From NCBI GenBank assembly GCA_002943765.1, contig PQWQ01000012.1:1563501-1627500 (forward strand): DNA of 64,000 bases, given 5' to 3'. Of this stretch, positions 37,565 to 48,094 are shown piece by piece (positions within the stretch are counted from its first letter, which is position 1; each line of letters begins with the position of its first letter). The stretch is from Psoroptes ovis. Taxonomy: Eukaryota > Arthropoda > Arachnida > Sarcoptiformes > Psoroptidae. The notes beneath the pieces are model-generated. The model did not search any database. It was given only the letters and a program-made list of their open reading frames with translations, and was not told the origin of the DNA. The position numbers and the translations under genes were made by a program.

Positions 37565-40073
37565 TCACTCTTCGATATCACTTTCGTTATCATCAAAAAC
37601 CATTGGACCGCTATGATCGAAGATGTTTGTCAGAGCCTCGGCTGGGAGGAATCTCCGGTTTTCGTACTTGCCAAAACTCAGATAAAAAATCAGAGCTGCG
37701 ACATGTGAACACGAACCAATGGTTCGGTTCCCGTTGGCACAAGTACAATAATGGCCTAATATTGAATCAAGGTCATGGCCATTCGGTAGATATTTTACAT
37801 AAACCCGGTAGGTCTTTGAATTGATATGCCTCGATCGAACCACCCATCGAATCAAAGACATATCACCCACCATTTTTTCTATCAGCAATTGATCATTGTC
37901 AGATAGCATTTCTCCCAGGTATGTTATCGATTGTGATAGTTGATATGACCCAGTGAAAAATATTATCAATTGTTCTAGCGATAATTGCGGAAAATCTGCA
38001 AGATCATTGCTCCCCATGCTGATGAATATGTTCTTTTTATAATTGAGATTATTATCTAGAACATATTGACCAAGATCGTTGTTGGTTAAATTCATTTTAA
38101 ACATTCGCAGCACAATTACATCAACATTGTCCTTATCGCTCGTGAATCGCTTACAAAAATTGTTCACCAGATAGCAAGCGATTCTGCAATACGTCGATGC
38201 TTTCGGCAGCGATTGATTCAGAAATTGGTGATGTAGAAGCTTATATTTTTGAGCTATGACTCCATGCACTGCTTCTACTGGCCAACGGATTTTGGTAACA
38301 AAGCGTGACTGATTGGATTCAGTTGTTGTTAACTGATTCCGTTGGCCTTTCAATGCTGGCATCATTACCTGATAACCAGACTGTTCCAAAAAAGACCGAA
38401 CATCACGAAATCCTCGATCCAAAACAAAAATATCTCCTGTTAAAAGTAGCATAGAATTAATTGAGAACATTCAAAAAAATATGTATATTTGAACACTTAC
38501 CTTTTCTTAAGAGTCGGGGCAATCCATTTGGGTTTTCGAGGATTCTTCTTAAAATAGTTGCATCATTGTCGCGTGCATAATACGGTCCGTATAGGTCTAT
38601 GACGAAGCCATCAGTCGTGCATACCGTAAATGGTTTGCACAGGCTTGTCATTTTTTGACCCGAATAGGACTTGCGTTGATAAATGTTGTTTGACGACTTT
38701 TGATGGCGTAAATAAGTGCCATCACAAATGATCACCAATCTTCCATCAACATTATCGCACAATTTGCGCACCATCAATGATGTATGTTCATTGATCAGGC
38801 AATCTCGGTCCAGATTACCAGATCCAAATGACGTTGACAATATATCTGTTTCGAATGCATTCAATATTGCATCGATCTGATTCATGATATTGTTTTCAGT
38901 CATGTTCTTGTCAAACATCGTTGCAACTATTTTATTTGGTAGACCGGTCTTTAATTTTATCAAAAATGCAATCATTGCATTTTTAATTGATCTCTTGGGC
39001 GTGTTCCTCATCGATTTGATTTTGGAACAGAGGCCGTCAATTTGGTCCATTGTGTGACCTAGACAAAAAAAATTCATTTGAATCATATATTCAACATACT
39101 AAAAAGCCAAATAATGATAATTACCTGTCAAATCATAGATGTTATCATCGTTGATTCGCTCTCTGTGTGCCACATCTGAACCATGAAGAAGGTAGAAGTA
39201 ATCTTCGCTTTCTATTAACGTCGAAAGTTGATGTATTTCGATTTTATACATGTCTTTTCGATATAAAACATTGTGAACCAAATGACCTGGGCAGCAGCGG
39301 TTTCCCTTAGGAATTATTAGTTTACGCTGTTTAAAAACTTGTAAACGTGCTTCGGGTGGTACGAGTCTCAAACTCGTCTCACTTCCACAAATGAAACAAT
39401 ACCTGTGTGTCGAAATGCATCGTACATGCGGGACTTCAATCAAATCGTCATCTTTTTCTTCATAAATGTATGATTCATCTGAAGTTATTGAAGATTGTGA
39501 TTTGATTGGAGATGAAAAATCCGATTCGCTATATGGTGTTGATATCGGATCACTTGGTGTTATTTCTGCCATTGATGTTGATGGCTGTGGGTCTCTTGAT
39601 GCTGGTGGCTGTGAGTCACTTGAAGCTGATGGCTGTGGGTCTCTTGATGCTGGTGGCTGTGAGTCACTTGAAGCTGATGGCTGTGGGTCTCTTGATGTTG
39701 ATGGCTGTGGGTCTCTTGATGCTGGTGGCTGTGAGTCACTTGAAGCTGATGGCTGTGGGTCTCTTGATGTTGATGGCTGTGGGTCTCTTGATGCTGGTGG
39801 CTGTGAGTCACTTGAAGCTGATGGCTGTGGGTCACTTGAAGCTGATGTTTCAGATTCTTGTTTTCTTCGAAGTGAGTGAATTTTAGATACCTTCGAGTAA
39901 CATGAGGAACAAACAAAATCATTGATTTTAATCGTTTTGCCCGTTGCTATGCGGACTTTTTCGATATATTCTTCATCTTTGACATGTTTATTATATCTAT
40001 TAATTTTATATTGTAATAGTTTTTTGCAGATAGCACAATGCTTTCCGCGAATCGATATTTTTTGTTCGGACAT
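37565..40073 (-). CDS. DDE transposase with zinc knuckles and a SWIM finger (792 residues, intact)
   Basis: The exons 40073-39125, 39058-38501 and 38436-37565 splice at GT-AG sites into 2379 nt with no stop. Exon 1 has an N-terminal Cys cluster (CAICKKLL...CSSCYSK), an 8-residue tandem linker (SSDSQPPA/SRDPQPST) and a second cluster (CFICGSE...PKGNRCCPGHL). The catalytic triad is visible: D429 in CDGTYL, D509 in VLDRGF and E557 in RWPVEAVHG. A SWIM-type CxC...CxH finger (C733, C735, C745, H747; CTCANGNRTIGSCSH) sits near the C terminus. The triad with the Arg-Pro-Val-Glu block is typical of the IS5/PIF-Harbinger clan (DDE_Tnp_4 type). The intact frame, intact splice sites and well-matched inverted repeats suggest recent activity. 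Start chosen at the first ATG; upstream in-frame codons are not ATG. Confidence 0.85.
39579..39842. repeat. In-frame 24-nt minisatellite inside transposase exon 1
   Basis: About eleven 24-nt units, arranged mainly as 48-nt pairs, encode alternating SSDSQPPA and SRDPQPST-like octapeptides on the minus strand. All units keep frame. The repeat lengthens the linker between the two Cys clusters and is likely unstable in copy number. Confidence 0.9.
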
Positions 40074-40460
40074 TTTGACAAATTGCAACAATGTGTTGGA
40101 ATCGTGAAATGGATGAAATGTGTTTGTTTTTATGCTTATTTATACAATATTTCACAGGTCCTTCGACTTGGTTAGGCTTAATTTGTTAGACTCAGCCCAT
40201 CGATAATTTCGGTATTGAAAAGACCAAATTGTAAGTAAATGCAAAAGAGTGAGAATGATTCATTGAAAAGGGAATAATTAAAATGATGAAGCGACATGGT
40301 CAGGTAAAAATCGAAATATAATATTATATTAGAAAAATATGAAAATGGAGAAACATGTGTAATGATACTTCAATTTTCTATCAAGTTCAATGATTCTGCA
40401 TAGCGATAGAGCGGTTCGGTTTTTAATTATAAAATACTTTATTTGTCGAATTTGACGAAA

Positions 40461-41301
40461 TCAGCTAATATTCGATGTGTATCGTGTCATTTCATAAAAT
40501 CTAATGTGTTTTGATTGTGTGTTTGTAGGGAATATGTATAATAATGTCACAAGCCTCGCACCTGTGTGAAAAGTCAATTCTATTAGGCTCGGCCCATGGA
40601 GACGATTGTTTGTGTCTTTGATACCGACCCAATAGCTATGCAAAAATTATCTATCTATTATTTACCTATCAAGGTATTAGCTTGAGGTCTTAGCCATATG
40701 TTAATCCTTTCTAGCGCCAGTTCCATTATCTTGTCTGACGCTGCTATAATCTTTCTCTTTGACAATTCATTTGCCGCTATTTCACTAATTCCTTCTGGCA
40801 CCAGTTCAACAATTTCTTTGTCCATTTTGCCTACCGACTCATTCCTCATTGTCTCACAGCAAATATGGAAAAATAAAGGAGAATTATAGAAAATCATGAG
40901 ATTTAAATAATAGAAATAATTAAAGTATTTAATCAAAAGAAAAAGAATTCTCGAAAATTCTCATTATACTTTCAATATATGCCCAAGGGTTTATCCCACG
41001 ATTGTCGAAGAAAATCTTCAGGTCCTTGATGGCCTAGGAATGTGATTGTTTGATCACAGTTTTTATGTTTATTTAAGACAAACTCAAATAGGAAAATGAA
41101 AAGTTGATGATCATTGTGTAGTCCTTTAGGCGAGGCCTCTAATCCTTTGGTCATTAGCTCTGTATGTCGTTTTCGGCAATTTCCTTTAATCATCTTTGTC
41201 TTTAATGTTTTATGACAATCATTTTTACGATTTTTGATAGCAAACCTTTGAAGACCAAGTGGGAAGAGGAAAAGTTGAACCAACAATAGCCAAAATATCA
41301 T
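40461..41301 (-). CDS. Possible second gene of the transposon, unresolved exons
   Basis: Between the transposase and the right repeat lie three minus-strand frames. One is 41301-40972 (hydrophobic start MIFWLLLVQLFLFPLGLQ, then a basic region). Near 40970 a neighbouring frame reads KIFFDNRGINPWAYIESIM more naturally than the first frame, which suggests a splice or frameshift. The second is ~40840-40670 (ELSKRKIIAASDKIMELALE), ending at a donor-like GATAGGTAAAT. The third, from an acceptor-like TGCATAG at ~40625, is SYWVGIKDTNNRLHGPS. Order and strand fit one spliced gene upstream of the transposase. No domain recognised. It could be an accessory transposition protein or a decayed frame. Confidence 0.35.
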
Positions 41302-41327
41302 AGACTTACAAATACTTGTATTAAATA

Positions 41328-41685
41328 CGACTATTTAAACAGTTGTTGAGCGAATCACCGAGCACTTCAGTTTTGACGTGTACACGTCAACTGGCAGCCC
41401 ATATGATAATGACAATGGTAACTTCAAATGGATATATTTCGGTTTGCCGATCATGTTAAGCAATGATATTTTCACGAATGATTAATAACTAGATAATCTT
41501 TAATTATTGAAAAAATTGAGAGTTCACCTCTTAAAACGGCCGAGATATAGCAATTATTGACTTTTGACCCCCTTTTTGGACCGGAAGGGTCAAGAATTGT
41601 TGGTGACCGTCATTGACTTTTTTTCATCTCTATTGACCAAAAACATGATGCGATAACTTTTATTCCGATTTTTTTCCAGGGGCCG
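41328..41685. repeat. Right 358-bp terminal inverted repeat
   Basis: This is the inverse of 36999-37356, running from CGACTATTTAAAC to CCAGGGGCCG. It contains the same TTGACGTGTACACGTCAA palindrome at about 41375-41392. Confidence 0.9.
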
Positions 41686-41710
41686 TTATTCTAGGTAACT
41701 CTTTCAAATT

Positions 41711-42284
41711 GCTAATTTTAAATTAATTTGATTGATTGAATAATTATTTAATCGATCTAATCATTTGCTTTCAATATAATGTAATGAAAAAACAATGAAA
41801 ATAAGGCATCGATTTCAGATTTTATGTGTGTTTTTGATAAGGGGAAAAATCATAAAACTGATATTAGATGACATAATTTATCTTGATATATATGTCATAG
41901 AAAAGTAATAAAAAATTCAATTTTTAGATATCGATTTACAAAATTCAAAATTATTGAATAAAATTTAAACATGAAGAAAAATAAACAAATCATCAAACAA
42001 AAATAGATCATTCATCGGCGAAAAGTAAACAAGAAAATCTTAACTACAATGACCATTAAGAAACATTTAAAGGACACATATGTCAACAATCAGAGGGTAC
42101 AGTTTGATGAATTAGAAATGGGTCATCAAAGAAAATCGAACCAAATGGGGTAAATGTCAATATCAAGATCAGATTGATTTTATTACTGCCCAAAAATAGG
42201 ACAAGGTCGCCAGAAATCTTTAATTATTTTTATGACACAAACACTTACACAAAACATGCAAATAAACGATCCAACATTTATTTT
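41711..42284. other. AT-rich intergenic stretch
   Basis: No gene or repeat recognised between the transposon and the first hAT-type MITE. Confidence 0.5.
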
Positions 42285-42292
42285 CTTTACAG

Positions 42293-42479
42293 CAGTCATT
42301 CTCAACCAGTGTTCCGCGGCACTTTAGTGTTTCGCCAGATTTCAAAAGTGTGCCGCCAAATTTCGTAAATCTAACTCATTCCTTTACTATTCCTTAACTT
42401 GGTGTGCCGCAAGATTTTGGGAATAAAGGCTTTTCCTTTTTTCAGTGTGCCGCGGCGAAAATAAGGTTGAGAATGACTG
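42293..42479. mobile_element. hAT-type MITE, 187 bp, with perfect 8-bp target duplication
   Basis: The ends CAGTCATTCTCAACC and GGTTGAGAATGACTG are perfect inverted repeats. CTTTACAG is duplicated exactly on both sides (42285-42292 and 42480-42487). Subterminal GTGCCGCGGC motifs are inverted inside. An 8-bp duplication with CAG-type ends and TTCTCAACC is characteristic of hAT elements. Confidence 0.9.
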
Positions 42480-42487
42480 CTTTACAG

Positions 42488-42862
42488 TCTGATTTTGGCC
42501 GTCAAGTTGTGAACACATTTTGATTTGGTAAGATAGATTTTTCACTTTTTTATGATATATAAAAGCAATAATTTGAATAAATAGTCCAGGCGACTTGCTT
42601 GAAATTGTTGAATGTTATTGATTTTGGTAATCAAAATGTTTGTCAAAATAATTTTATCTAAACAAATTCCATGATGATAATGAAGTCTATGATACTAATT
42701 AATTAACATCATTAACATGATGGAATTTCATTTTAATTAACAATTTCAATTAGGTCACAAAAACCATTAATGAAAGTCAAATTATTCATTAAAATATTAT
42801 GTTTAAACATTCCCAGACAAAAGCAAACATATTTCTGCATCATTTCAATATTTGTCATTAAT
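42488..42862. other. AT-rich intergenic stretch between two MITEs
   Basis: No gene seen; AT-rich with no clear repeats. Confidence 0.5.
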
Positions 42863-42870
42863 CTTTAAAC

Positions 42871-43045
42871 CATTCATTCTCAACCTTTTTTTCGCCGTGG
42901 TACACTGAAAAAAGGAAAAGCCTTTATTACCAAAATCTTACGGCACACCAAGTAAAGGAATGAGTTAGATTTACGAAATTTGGCGACACACTTTTGGAAT
43001 CTGGCGGAACACTAAAGTGCCGCGGAACACTGGTTGAGAATGACT
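42871..43045. mobile_element. Second hAT-type MITE, opposite orientation, 175 bp
   Basis: This is an inverted copy of the element at 42293-42479; the shared interior includes the AAAGGAATGAGTTAGATTTA segment in reverse. The left end has CATTCATTCTCAACC (two changes from the other copy). Flanks are CTTTAAAC and CTTAAAAC, one mismatch over 8, so it is an older or independently inserted copy. Confidence 0.85.
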
Positions 43046-43094
43046 GCTTAAAACATTATTCAAAAATCGATTTTTGTCAAGACATGTTGATGTT

Positions 43095-43210
43095 TGCATT
43101 AAATTCGACTAGAATCTAATCGTTATCCTTTAATTGATTATCTTCATTAGATGACATTTTTTATTTATGAAATTTTATTATCAAATCGAAAATTGTAAAT
43201 TTGAAATTTA
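43095..43210 (-). pseudogene. Broken 5' end copy of the 36525 gene
   Basis: From ATG 43157 the minus strand reads MSSNEDNQLKDND and then TAG (43116-43118). The 499-residue gene starts MSSNEDNQLKNND at its second Met. The match continues past the stop to about 43095 and upstream to about 43210, covering the 5' flank. Only the promoter-proximal end was copied; no downstream exon follows. Confidence 0.8.
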
Positions 43211-43423
43211 GAAAACCTTAAAAAAAAAAATTCGTCATTTCCTTTATGAATTGAACCCTTATTTTGCTTGCTTGAAAGCATGTTTTTGTTTACATTTAAA
43301 TTCTGAAAAAGCGTTCGAAAATTTTGTCATTTCGAAAATCCTTTGACCCAAAACTTATAATTTTATCAAATTTAACTCCAATTTTATTCATCTTTGCTGA
43401 TATATTTCGATTGGAAAACAAAA

Positions 43424-43624
43424 ATGGCATTTCGATTAATGAATGCTGATGAATCATCATCGGCAACAGCAAACGCAATCGGACAAAAATCACCTGAACA
43501 AATGCAAAAAGAATCCAGAAATAAATTATTTAAAAATTTCCTCTATTTTGGCTTCATCATAGCCGGCTTACGTATAGCATCCAATGTGTTTAATGATAAT
43601 CAACCGATTGTTAAAATTACATAA
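43424..43624 (+). CDS. Small single-pass membrane protein, possibly TOM5-like
   Basis: The frame from ATG 43424 encodes 66 residues. It has a polar Ser/Ala-rich N terminus, a charged amphipathic segment (SPEQMQKESRNKLFKN) and one hydrophobic helix (FLYFGFIIAGLRIASNVF), then a short polar tail. The order PE-x-M-x-K...R...NFL then hydrophobic/LR resembles TOM5 of the mitochondrial outer-membrane import complex (vertebrate pattern PEEMKRKMRED...). The similarity is short, so the family name is tentative. Compact codon use, a clean stop and the position just upstream of SRD5A3 support a real gene. Confidence 0.55.
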   Translation: MAFRLMNADESSSATANAIGQKSPEQMQKESRNKLFKNFLYFGFIIAGLRIASNVFNDNQPIVKIT

Positions 43625-43951
43625 ATAATGTCCAGATCTATCCTGTTATACTCATTGTTTATCATGATAAAATGTAGTCCAAAAGATTAATTATTATTAA
43701 TCAAAGTAAATTATTGTAAATTGATTAAATTTTCAATTATATTAATATTTCAATAAAAAGTGATATTTTTTCATTTTGTTCTAAGAATTTCTGGAATTAA
43801 TATTCAATTTTTGTAATTCTCGTAGATTTTCATGTTTTATATTTGTATGCGATTTTCATTGAGGAAAAAAATATTTCAAAATGACAAAGCTCAGATGGCA
43901 CTAATTTGTTAGATGTTTATATGGTGATTTTGTCAATCAATAAATTTTTAG

Positions 43952-44893
43952 ATGCAGAAATTCTTGAAAATGAATCAAATTTTAATCATAATTTTAACGA
44001 TAATATGGAATTCAATGACCATTGCCATCACAATGTTTAGTTTGATGACAATTTACAATGGAAAATTGTGTAAAATTTTACCCGAATACATTCAATCATT
44101 CATATTGTTTGGTAAATTTAAATCATTAAAACAAATTGATAAAGATTGTAATAACAATAGATTTACTAAACATGATTCAATTTTGATCGTAAAATTAATC
44201 AAATCAATTCAATCATTAGAAGTGCCAAAGCATTATTTTCGCCATTTTTATCTATTTTCATCGCTAATCAACATAATGTTATCAATCAAAATGTTTTATA
44301 ATTTCCATGAAACATCAAGAAAAACTTTGATATTATTTCAATTAATTCAAAGTTTACGTCGATTATTCGAAACCAATTACGTATCAATATATTCAAATGC
44401 CAAGATCAACATTGTACACTATTTGATGGCTTTGTTTTTCTATTCAACACTTGGCTATTTAACTTATATGGATTGTTTCATCAGCAATCATTTTGATCAT
44501 CATCAATCTACAAAGACATTGCCACAAGATACAATCGCCATAATTATATTCATAATCAGTTCACTGCTACAATATCAATCACACGTTACACTACGTAATC
44601 TTCGTATCGTCACTAATCAAAATAAAGAAATTATTATTCGTAAAAATGAATATCATCTACCAGAATCAGGCATGTTTCGTTATTGTCTGTGTCCACATTA
44701 TTTAGCTGAAATTATCATTTACATTTGTTTATGGTTTGAATCAAGTCAAACATTATTGTGGACAACAATGCTTATATTTGTCATAATGAATCAATTAATT
44801 TTATCCATATTAACATTTAATTGGTATAAAACAAAATTTGGCGATCAAATGACATCGAAAAATTTGAAAGCATTGATTCCATTTGTATTTTGA
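43952..44893 (+). CDS. SRD5A3: Polyprenol reductase (steroid 5-alpha-reductase 3)
   Basis: The 313-residue single-exon protein has about six to seven hydrophobic helices, near the family length (human 318). Landmarks: VPKHYFRHFYLFS in the first half, and in the C-terminal steroid-dehydrogenase domain LPESGMFRYCLCPHYLAEII followed by FNWYKTKF and LIPFVF at the end (human counterpart ends FLPFLF). The enzyme reduces the alpha-isoprene of polyprenol to dolichol in the ER, using NADPH, for N-glycosylation (family knowledge). The first ATG (43952) is used; a second is six codons on. It converges on MTAP with 82 bp between stops. Confidence 0.9.
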   Translation: MQKFLKMNQILIIILTIIWNSMTIAITMFSLMTIYNGKLCKILPEYIQSFILFGKFKSLKQIDKDCNNNRFTKHDSILIVKLIKSIQSLEVPKHYFRHFYLFSSLINIMLSIKMFYNFHETSRKTLILFQLIQSLRRLFETNYVSIYSNAKINIVHYLMALFFYSTLGYLTYMDCFISNHFDHHQSTKTLPQDTIAIIIFIISSLLQYQSHVTLRNLRIVTNQNKEIIIRKNEYHLPESGMFRYCLCPHYLAEIIIYICLWFESSQTLLWTTMLIFVIMNQLILSILTFNWYKTKFGDQMTSKNLKALIPFVF

Positions 44894-44975
44894 TTAATTC
44901 AAATTTATTATAAATTCTTATTGAATCTAGAATTGATAATTTATTTAAAATTTTAAATTATTTAAAATATCTTCA

Positions 44976-45797
44976 TCATTCAACCATAATTGAATTACGA
45001 GCAATCATTGCTTTGTTTTCCATATGTTTACTCCAATCAATTTGTTTCATTTGTTTAATTGAACGAATTAAAACATCTTTTGCTTTTGTTGATAATTCTC
45101 TCAATGTTTTTGTTACTAAATCAACTGATACAGACAGTTCTTCACTATGCCAACAATCATAATCAGTAATTAATGCTAATGTTGCATATATTAATCCTAA
45201 TTCATTGGCTAATTGTACTTCAGGTACCATAGTCATATTGACTAAATCAGCACCCCATGATTGATACAGACGTGATTCGGCTAATGTTGAAAATCTTGGT
45301 CCTTCAATACAGACAGCTGTCAAGTTTTTATGAGAAACATAGCCGGCTTCGTTTGCACTTTTATAAAGAATATCTTGTAATATTCGATCGAATGGTTGTG
45401 ATTGTGGAATGTGTGCAACTTTATAGAATGATCGGCCACCACGTACATTTGTACGATCAATATATTGATCCATCACACCCAGATGACCAGGAGCAATAGA
45501 TTCTTTCAATGAACCACATGCTGATGTTGTCAAAATATGGGTGCAACCTAATTGTTTCAATGTCCATAAATTTGCACGATAATTTACATTCGATGGACTG
45601 ATATCATGATTACGACCATGTCGACCCATAATGTATACATTAACATCATCAATTTTCCCGTGAACAATTTCGGAATCCGAAGCAAAACCATACGGTGTTT
45701 CATCGACTCGAATCATTTGAACATCAGTCAATATTGTTGAATCTTGATCAAGACCGGTGCCACCGATTATACCAATGGTTAATTTGGATGATTTCAT
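44976..45797 (-). CDS. MTAP: S-methyl-5'-thioadenosine phosphorylase
   Basis: 273 residues from ATG 45797 (MKSSKLTIGIIGGTGL). The in-frame extension upstream has no ATG. Family motifs are all present: IGGTGL near the N terminus, HGRNHDISPSNVNYRANLW for phosphate and substrate binding, TTSACGSL, MDQYIDRT, NMTMVPEVQLANELGL and the base-recognising Asp motif TDYDCW. Length is close to the human enzyme (283). It phosphorolyses methylthioadenosine to adenine and methylthioribose-1-phosphate in the cytosol, feeding the methionine and purine salvage pathways. No introns. Nothing in the active site looks altered. Confidence 0.95.
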   Translation of the reverse strand: MKSSKLTIGIIGGTGLDQDSTILTDVQMIRVDETPYGFASDSEIVHGKIDDVNVYIMGRHGRNHDISPSNVNYRANLWTLKQLGCTHILTTSACGSLKESIAPGHLGVMDQYIDRTNVRGGRSFYKVAHIPQSQPFDRILQDILYKSANEAGYVSHKNLTAVCIEGPRFSTLAESRLYQSWGADLVNMTMVPEVQLANELGLIYATLALITDYDCWHSEELSVSVDLVTKTLRELSTKAKDVLIRSIKQMKQIDWSKHMENKAMIARNSIMVE

Positions 45798-46099
45798 TTT
45801 TATTTGTCGAATAAAAGTTGACAACACCAAAAGAATTGGAAAACACGCTGGAAAATATAACTTGACAATGAAATATCAAACAATTGAATCGTTTCCACCC
45901 TGTCTATCCTTTTAAATGAACATTGAACTCTGTTCAAACAATGAAGATAACGATGTTATCAGCAATGTGCGCGCGGTTATCATCAAAAAGAGACTAAAAA
46001 TCAGCACTCACAATCGATTACATCGATTTTGCTCAAAGCAATTTTCATGATTTAAATCTCGAAAAATTTTATTTCAAATTAAATTAAATTTAATTTTGA

Positions 46100-46789
46100 T
46101 TAATTAATCAATAATTGTGATTGTTGAAAATTACAATCATCATAAATGAATGCAATAAAATCGATGGCCATCAATCCGATCGATGATGATGATGTCATTG
46201 GATTAAGCCTTAAATCTAGGAAAAATTTTACCGAACCATTCGTTAAATCAATCGGTATCGATAGAATTATCCAATAATTATTTATATTTGTTAGTGACAT
46301 TTTATTATTCCAATTATTTTGATAATGATATATTAATCGATCATTGCTATTACGTTGCCTCAATGACCAATATGATATCGCCGGGCCATATGTAAGTGAT
46401 TTTATTATTAAACAACCATTTGTAAAGTTATATGATTGATAATATTTACTCGATATTCTTGCACCATTATTATTATCATTATTAAGATTACGTACTAATT
46501 TCGCATCAAATACAAACATACCATATGATGATAATGATTCAATTTCATCAATCAAATAGAATGGCATTGTATTTGGTTGTGTTCGATAGCCACAAGTTTG
46601 ATTCAAATTATCAAATGAACAATATGAATAATAGATACCATTTTGTTGATTTAAATATATTGGATTATATAATTGTTGTTGATGCTGTTGATGATAGTGA
46701 TGATGATAATAATGATAATAATTAGAATTTAATCCAAAAATTTGATTAATAATAATAGCACAGAAAATCAAAGATAATCTTAGCAACAT
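46100..46789 (-). CDS. Secreted MAM-domain-like protein
   Basis: 229 residues from ATG 46789. A signal peptide (MLLRLSLIFCAIIINQIFGL) is followed by a Tyr/His/Gln-rich spacer and then a ~150-residue domain. It starts YCSFDNLNQTCGY and continues with YGMFVFDAKL, TNGCLIIKSL, SYWSLRQR and FFLDLRLNP...IDFIAFIYDDCN. A leading Cys-Ser-Phe-Asp...Cys-Gly pair, a mid-domain Cys and a closing Asp-Cys is the layout of MAM domains, which act in extracellular adhesion. That call is from pattern only. No membrane anchor, so probably secreted. Single exon. Confidence 0.55.
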   Translation of the reverse strand: MLLRLSLIFCAIIINQIFGLNSNYYHYYHHHYHQQHQQQLYNPIYLNQQNGIYYSYCSFDNLNQTCGYRTQPNTMPFYLIDEIESLSSYGMFVFDAKLVRNLNNDNNNGARISSKYYQSYNFTNGCLIIKSLTYGPAISYWSLRQRNSNDRLIYHYQNNWNNKMSLTNINNYWIILSIPIDLTNGSVKFFLDLRLNPMTSSSSIGLMAIDFIAFIYDDCNFQQSQLLIN

Positions 46790-48094
46790 TTTGAAATAAA
46801 TCAATCAACTAATCATCAATCGAATGATAATCATCAAATGAATCAAGATTATCGTGATTTTTAATCTTTTAAACTGACCATCAACCATCACCAATATTCA
46901 TTTCCCATGTGCCAAAACAACAATAAATGAATCATCAATCAATGACTAATGATTGATGAAATCATCTCATTATTTATCATAAACAATAATGTTCATCCAT
47001 TTATGGTGAAGAAGAGAAAAAAAATTTGAAAACAAAATAAATAACCGACGGAAATCATTGATTTTCAAAAATAAAATGAAAAAAAGAATTAAAAACTGTA
47101 ACAAAAATTTCTTATGAATTTTATTCACTATAAATACCAAGCAACTTTCCACGTATATATTTGTGTGTTATGAAAAGGAGAGAAGGTTAGCACTCCCCTG
47201 GATGAGGACGGAATTAAAAAGACACACATGTCTTAAGTATACATTGAACCTTATGGTTCCGTGTATCAGATTTTTTTATAAGTTTTTTTTTTAGTTATAC
47301 TTCAATTTAACCCTTAGCGGACGGATTTAATTTGAACGTTAATCAATTTATTCATTCAATCAATTTATTAAATGAATCAATGAATTTATCATGAAAAACC
47401 AGAAAAAAAACGAAAAAAAATTGGTAATAAGATTCAAGAAATTCATTTATAGTAGGGATCCAATAATTGTTACATAATGATTCATAATGACAACAATATA
47501 AAATAATGCATTCAGTGTTTACATCGATTTTGTTTTAGGACAAGATGGTTTAGGAAAAACAAAATAACACATGTTTCTTAATGAGAGGGTAAATATAGAT
47601 GGCGATAACAATTTCATGATGATCTATATCAGTGTATTGATGTTGGAATATCGGGAATTTAAAGACAAAAAAATTGGTCAGCTTTAACGACGATTCTATT
47701 AATGGTGATTTATGAATTTATGTATAAAATATTTGACAACAACGATTCAATAATAAACATGATCTTCATTTCAAAGGCCACCAAACGATATAATCAATCA
47801 ATAATCAATGATCATTATTTACCACGACTTCTGGTTGTCATTCTGGTTACCATTGTTGGCATTGTTGATGATCTTGTTTTTCTTACAGGCTGTTTCAGGG
47901 AGATAGAAAAAATGGAATTAAAAATCAAAGGGTTATAATTTTGTTAATTCGTGCAACGATAATAATAATAATAACAATAAATGAATTAATGGTAAACAAA
48001 AGGAAATTAATCAAATAAATCAAATTTTAATCTTTTTGAAAACATGCATTAAATATTTATTCAAATAATAACAACTAAGAATTATTATTATAAA
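46790..48094. other. Intergenic stretch
   Basis: No gene supported. A less AT-rich segment at about 47170-47330 and an AGATGGCG word near 47598 are the only distinctive parts. An open frame at 47702-47938 (+) looks like chance. Confidence 0.45.

Larger units (their letters stand above)
36961..41710. mobile_element. DNA transposon with 358-bp terminal inverted repeats, apparently autonomous
   Basis: The core inverted repeats run 36999-37356 and 41328-41685, the same length (358 nt) and near-identical by eye. Outer sequence (36961-36987 and 41686-41710) continues the inverted match imperfectly, with an 11-nt stretch (ATAGAGTGATG) extra on the left. The interior carries a three-exon intact transposase on the minus strand and further minus-strand frames at 40461-41301. 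The transposase chemistry (DDE with the RWPVEAVHG E-block) belongs to the IS5/PIF-Harbinger clan. No clear short target-site duplication was found at either boundary choice, so the exact ends are uncertain by ~35 nt. Confidence 0.85.

Noticed and set aside
39466..39922. Repetitive frames overlapping transposase exon 1 on both strands
   Set aside because: Alternate readings of the 24-nt minisatellite, which keeps any frame open.
47170..47330. Possible structural RNA gene
   Set aside because: The composition differs from the flanks, but I found no tRNA B-box-like GGTTCGAATC and no clear fold.
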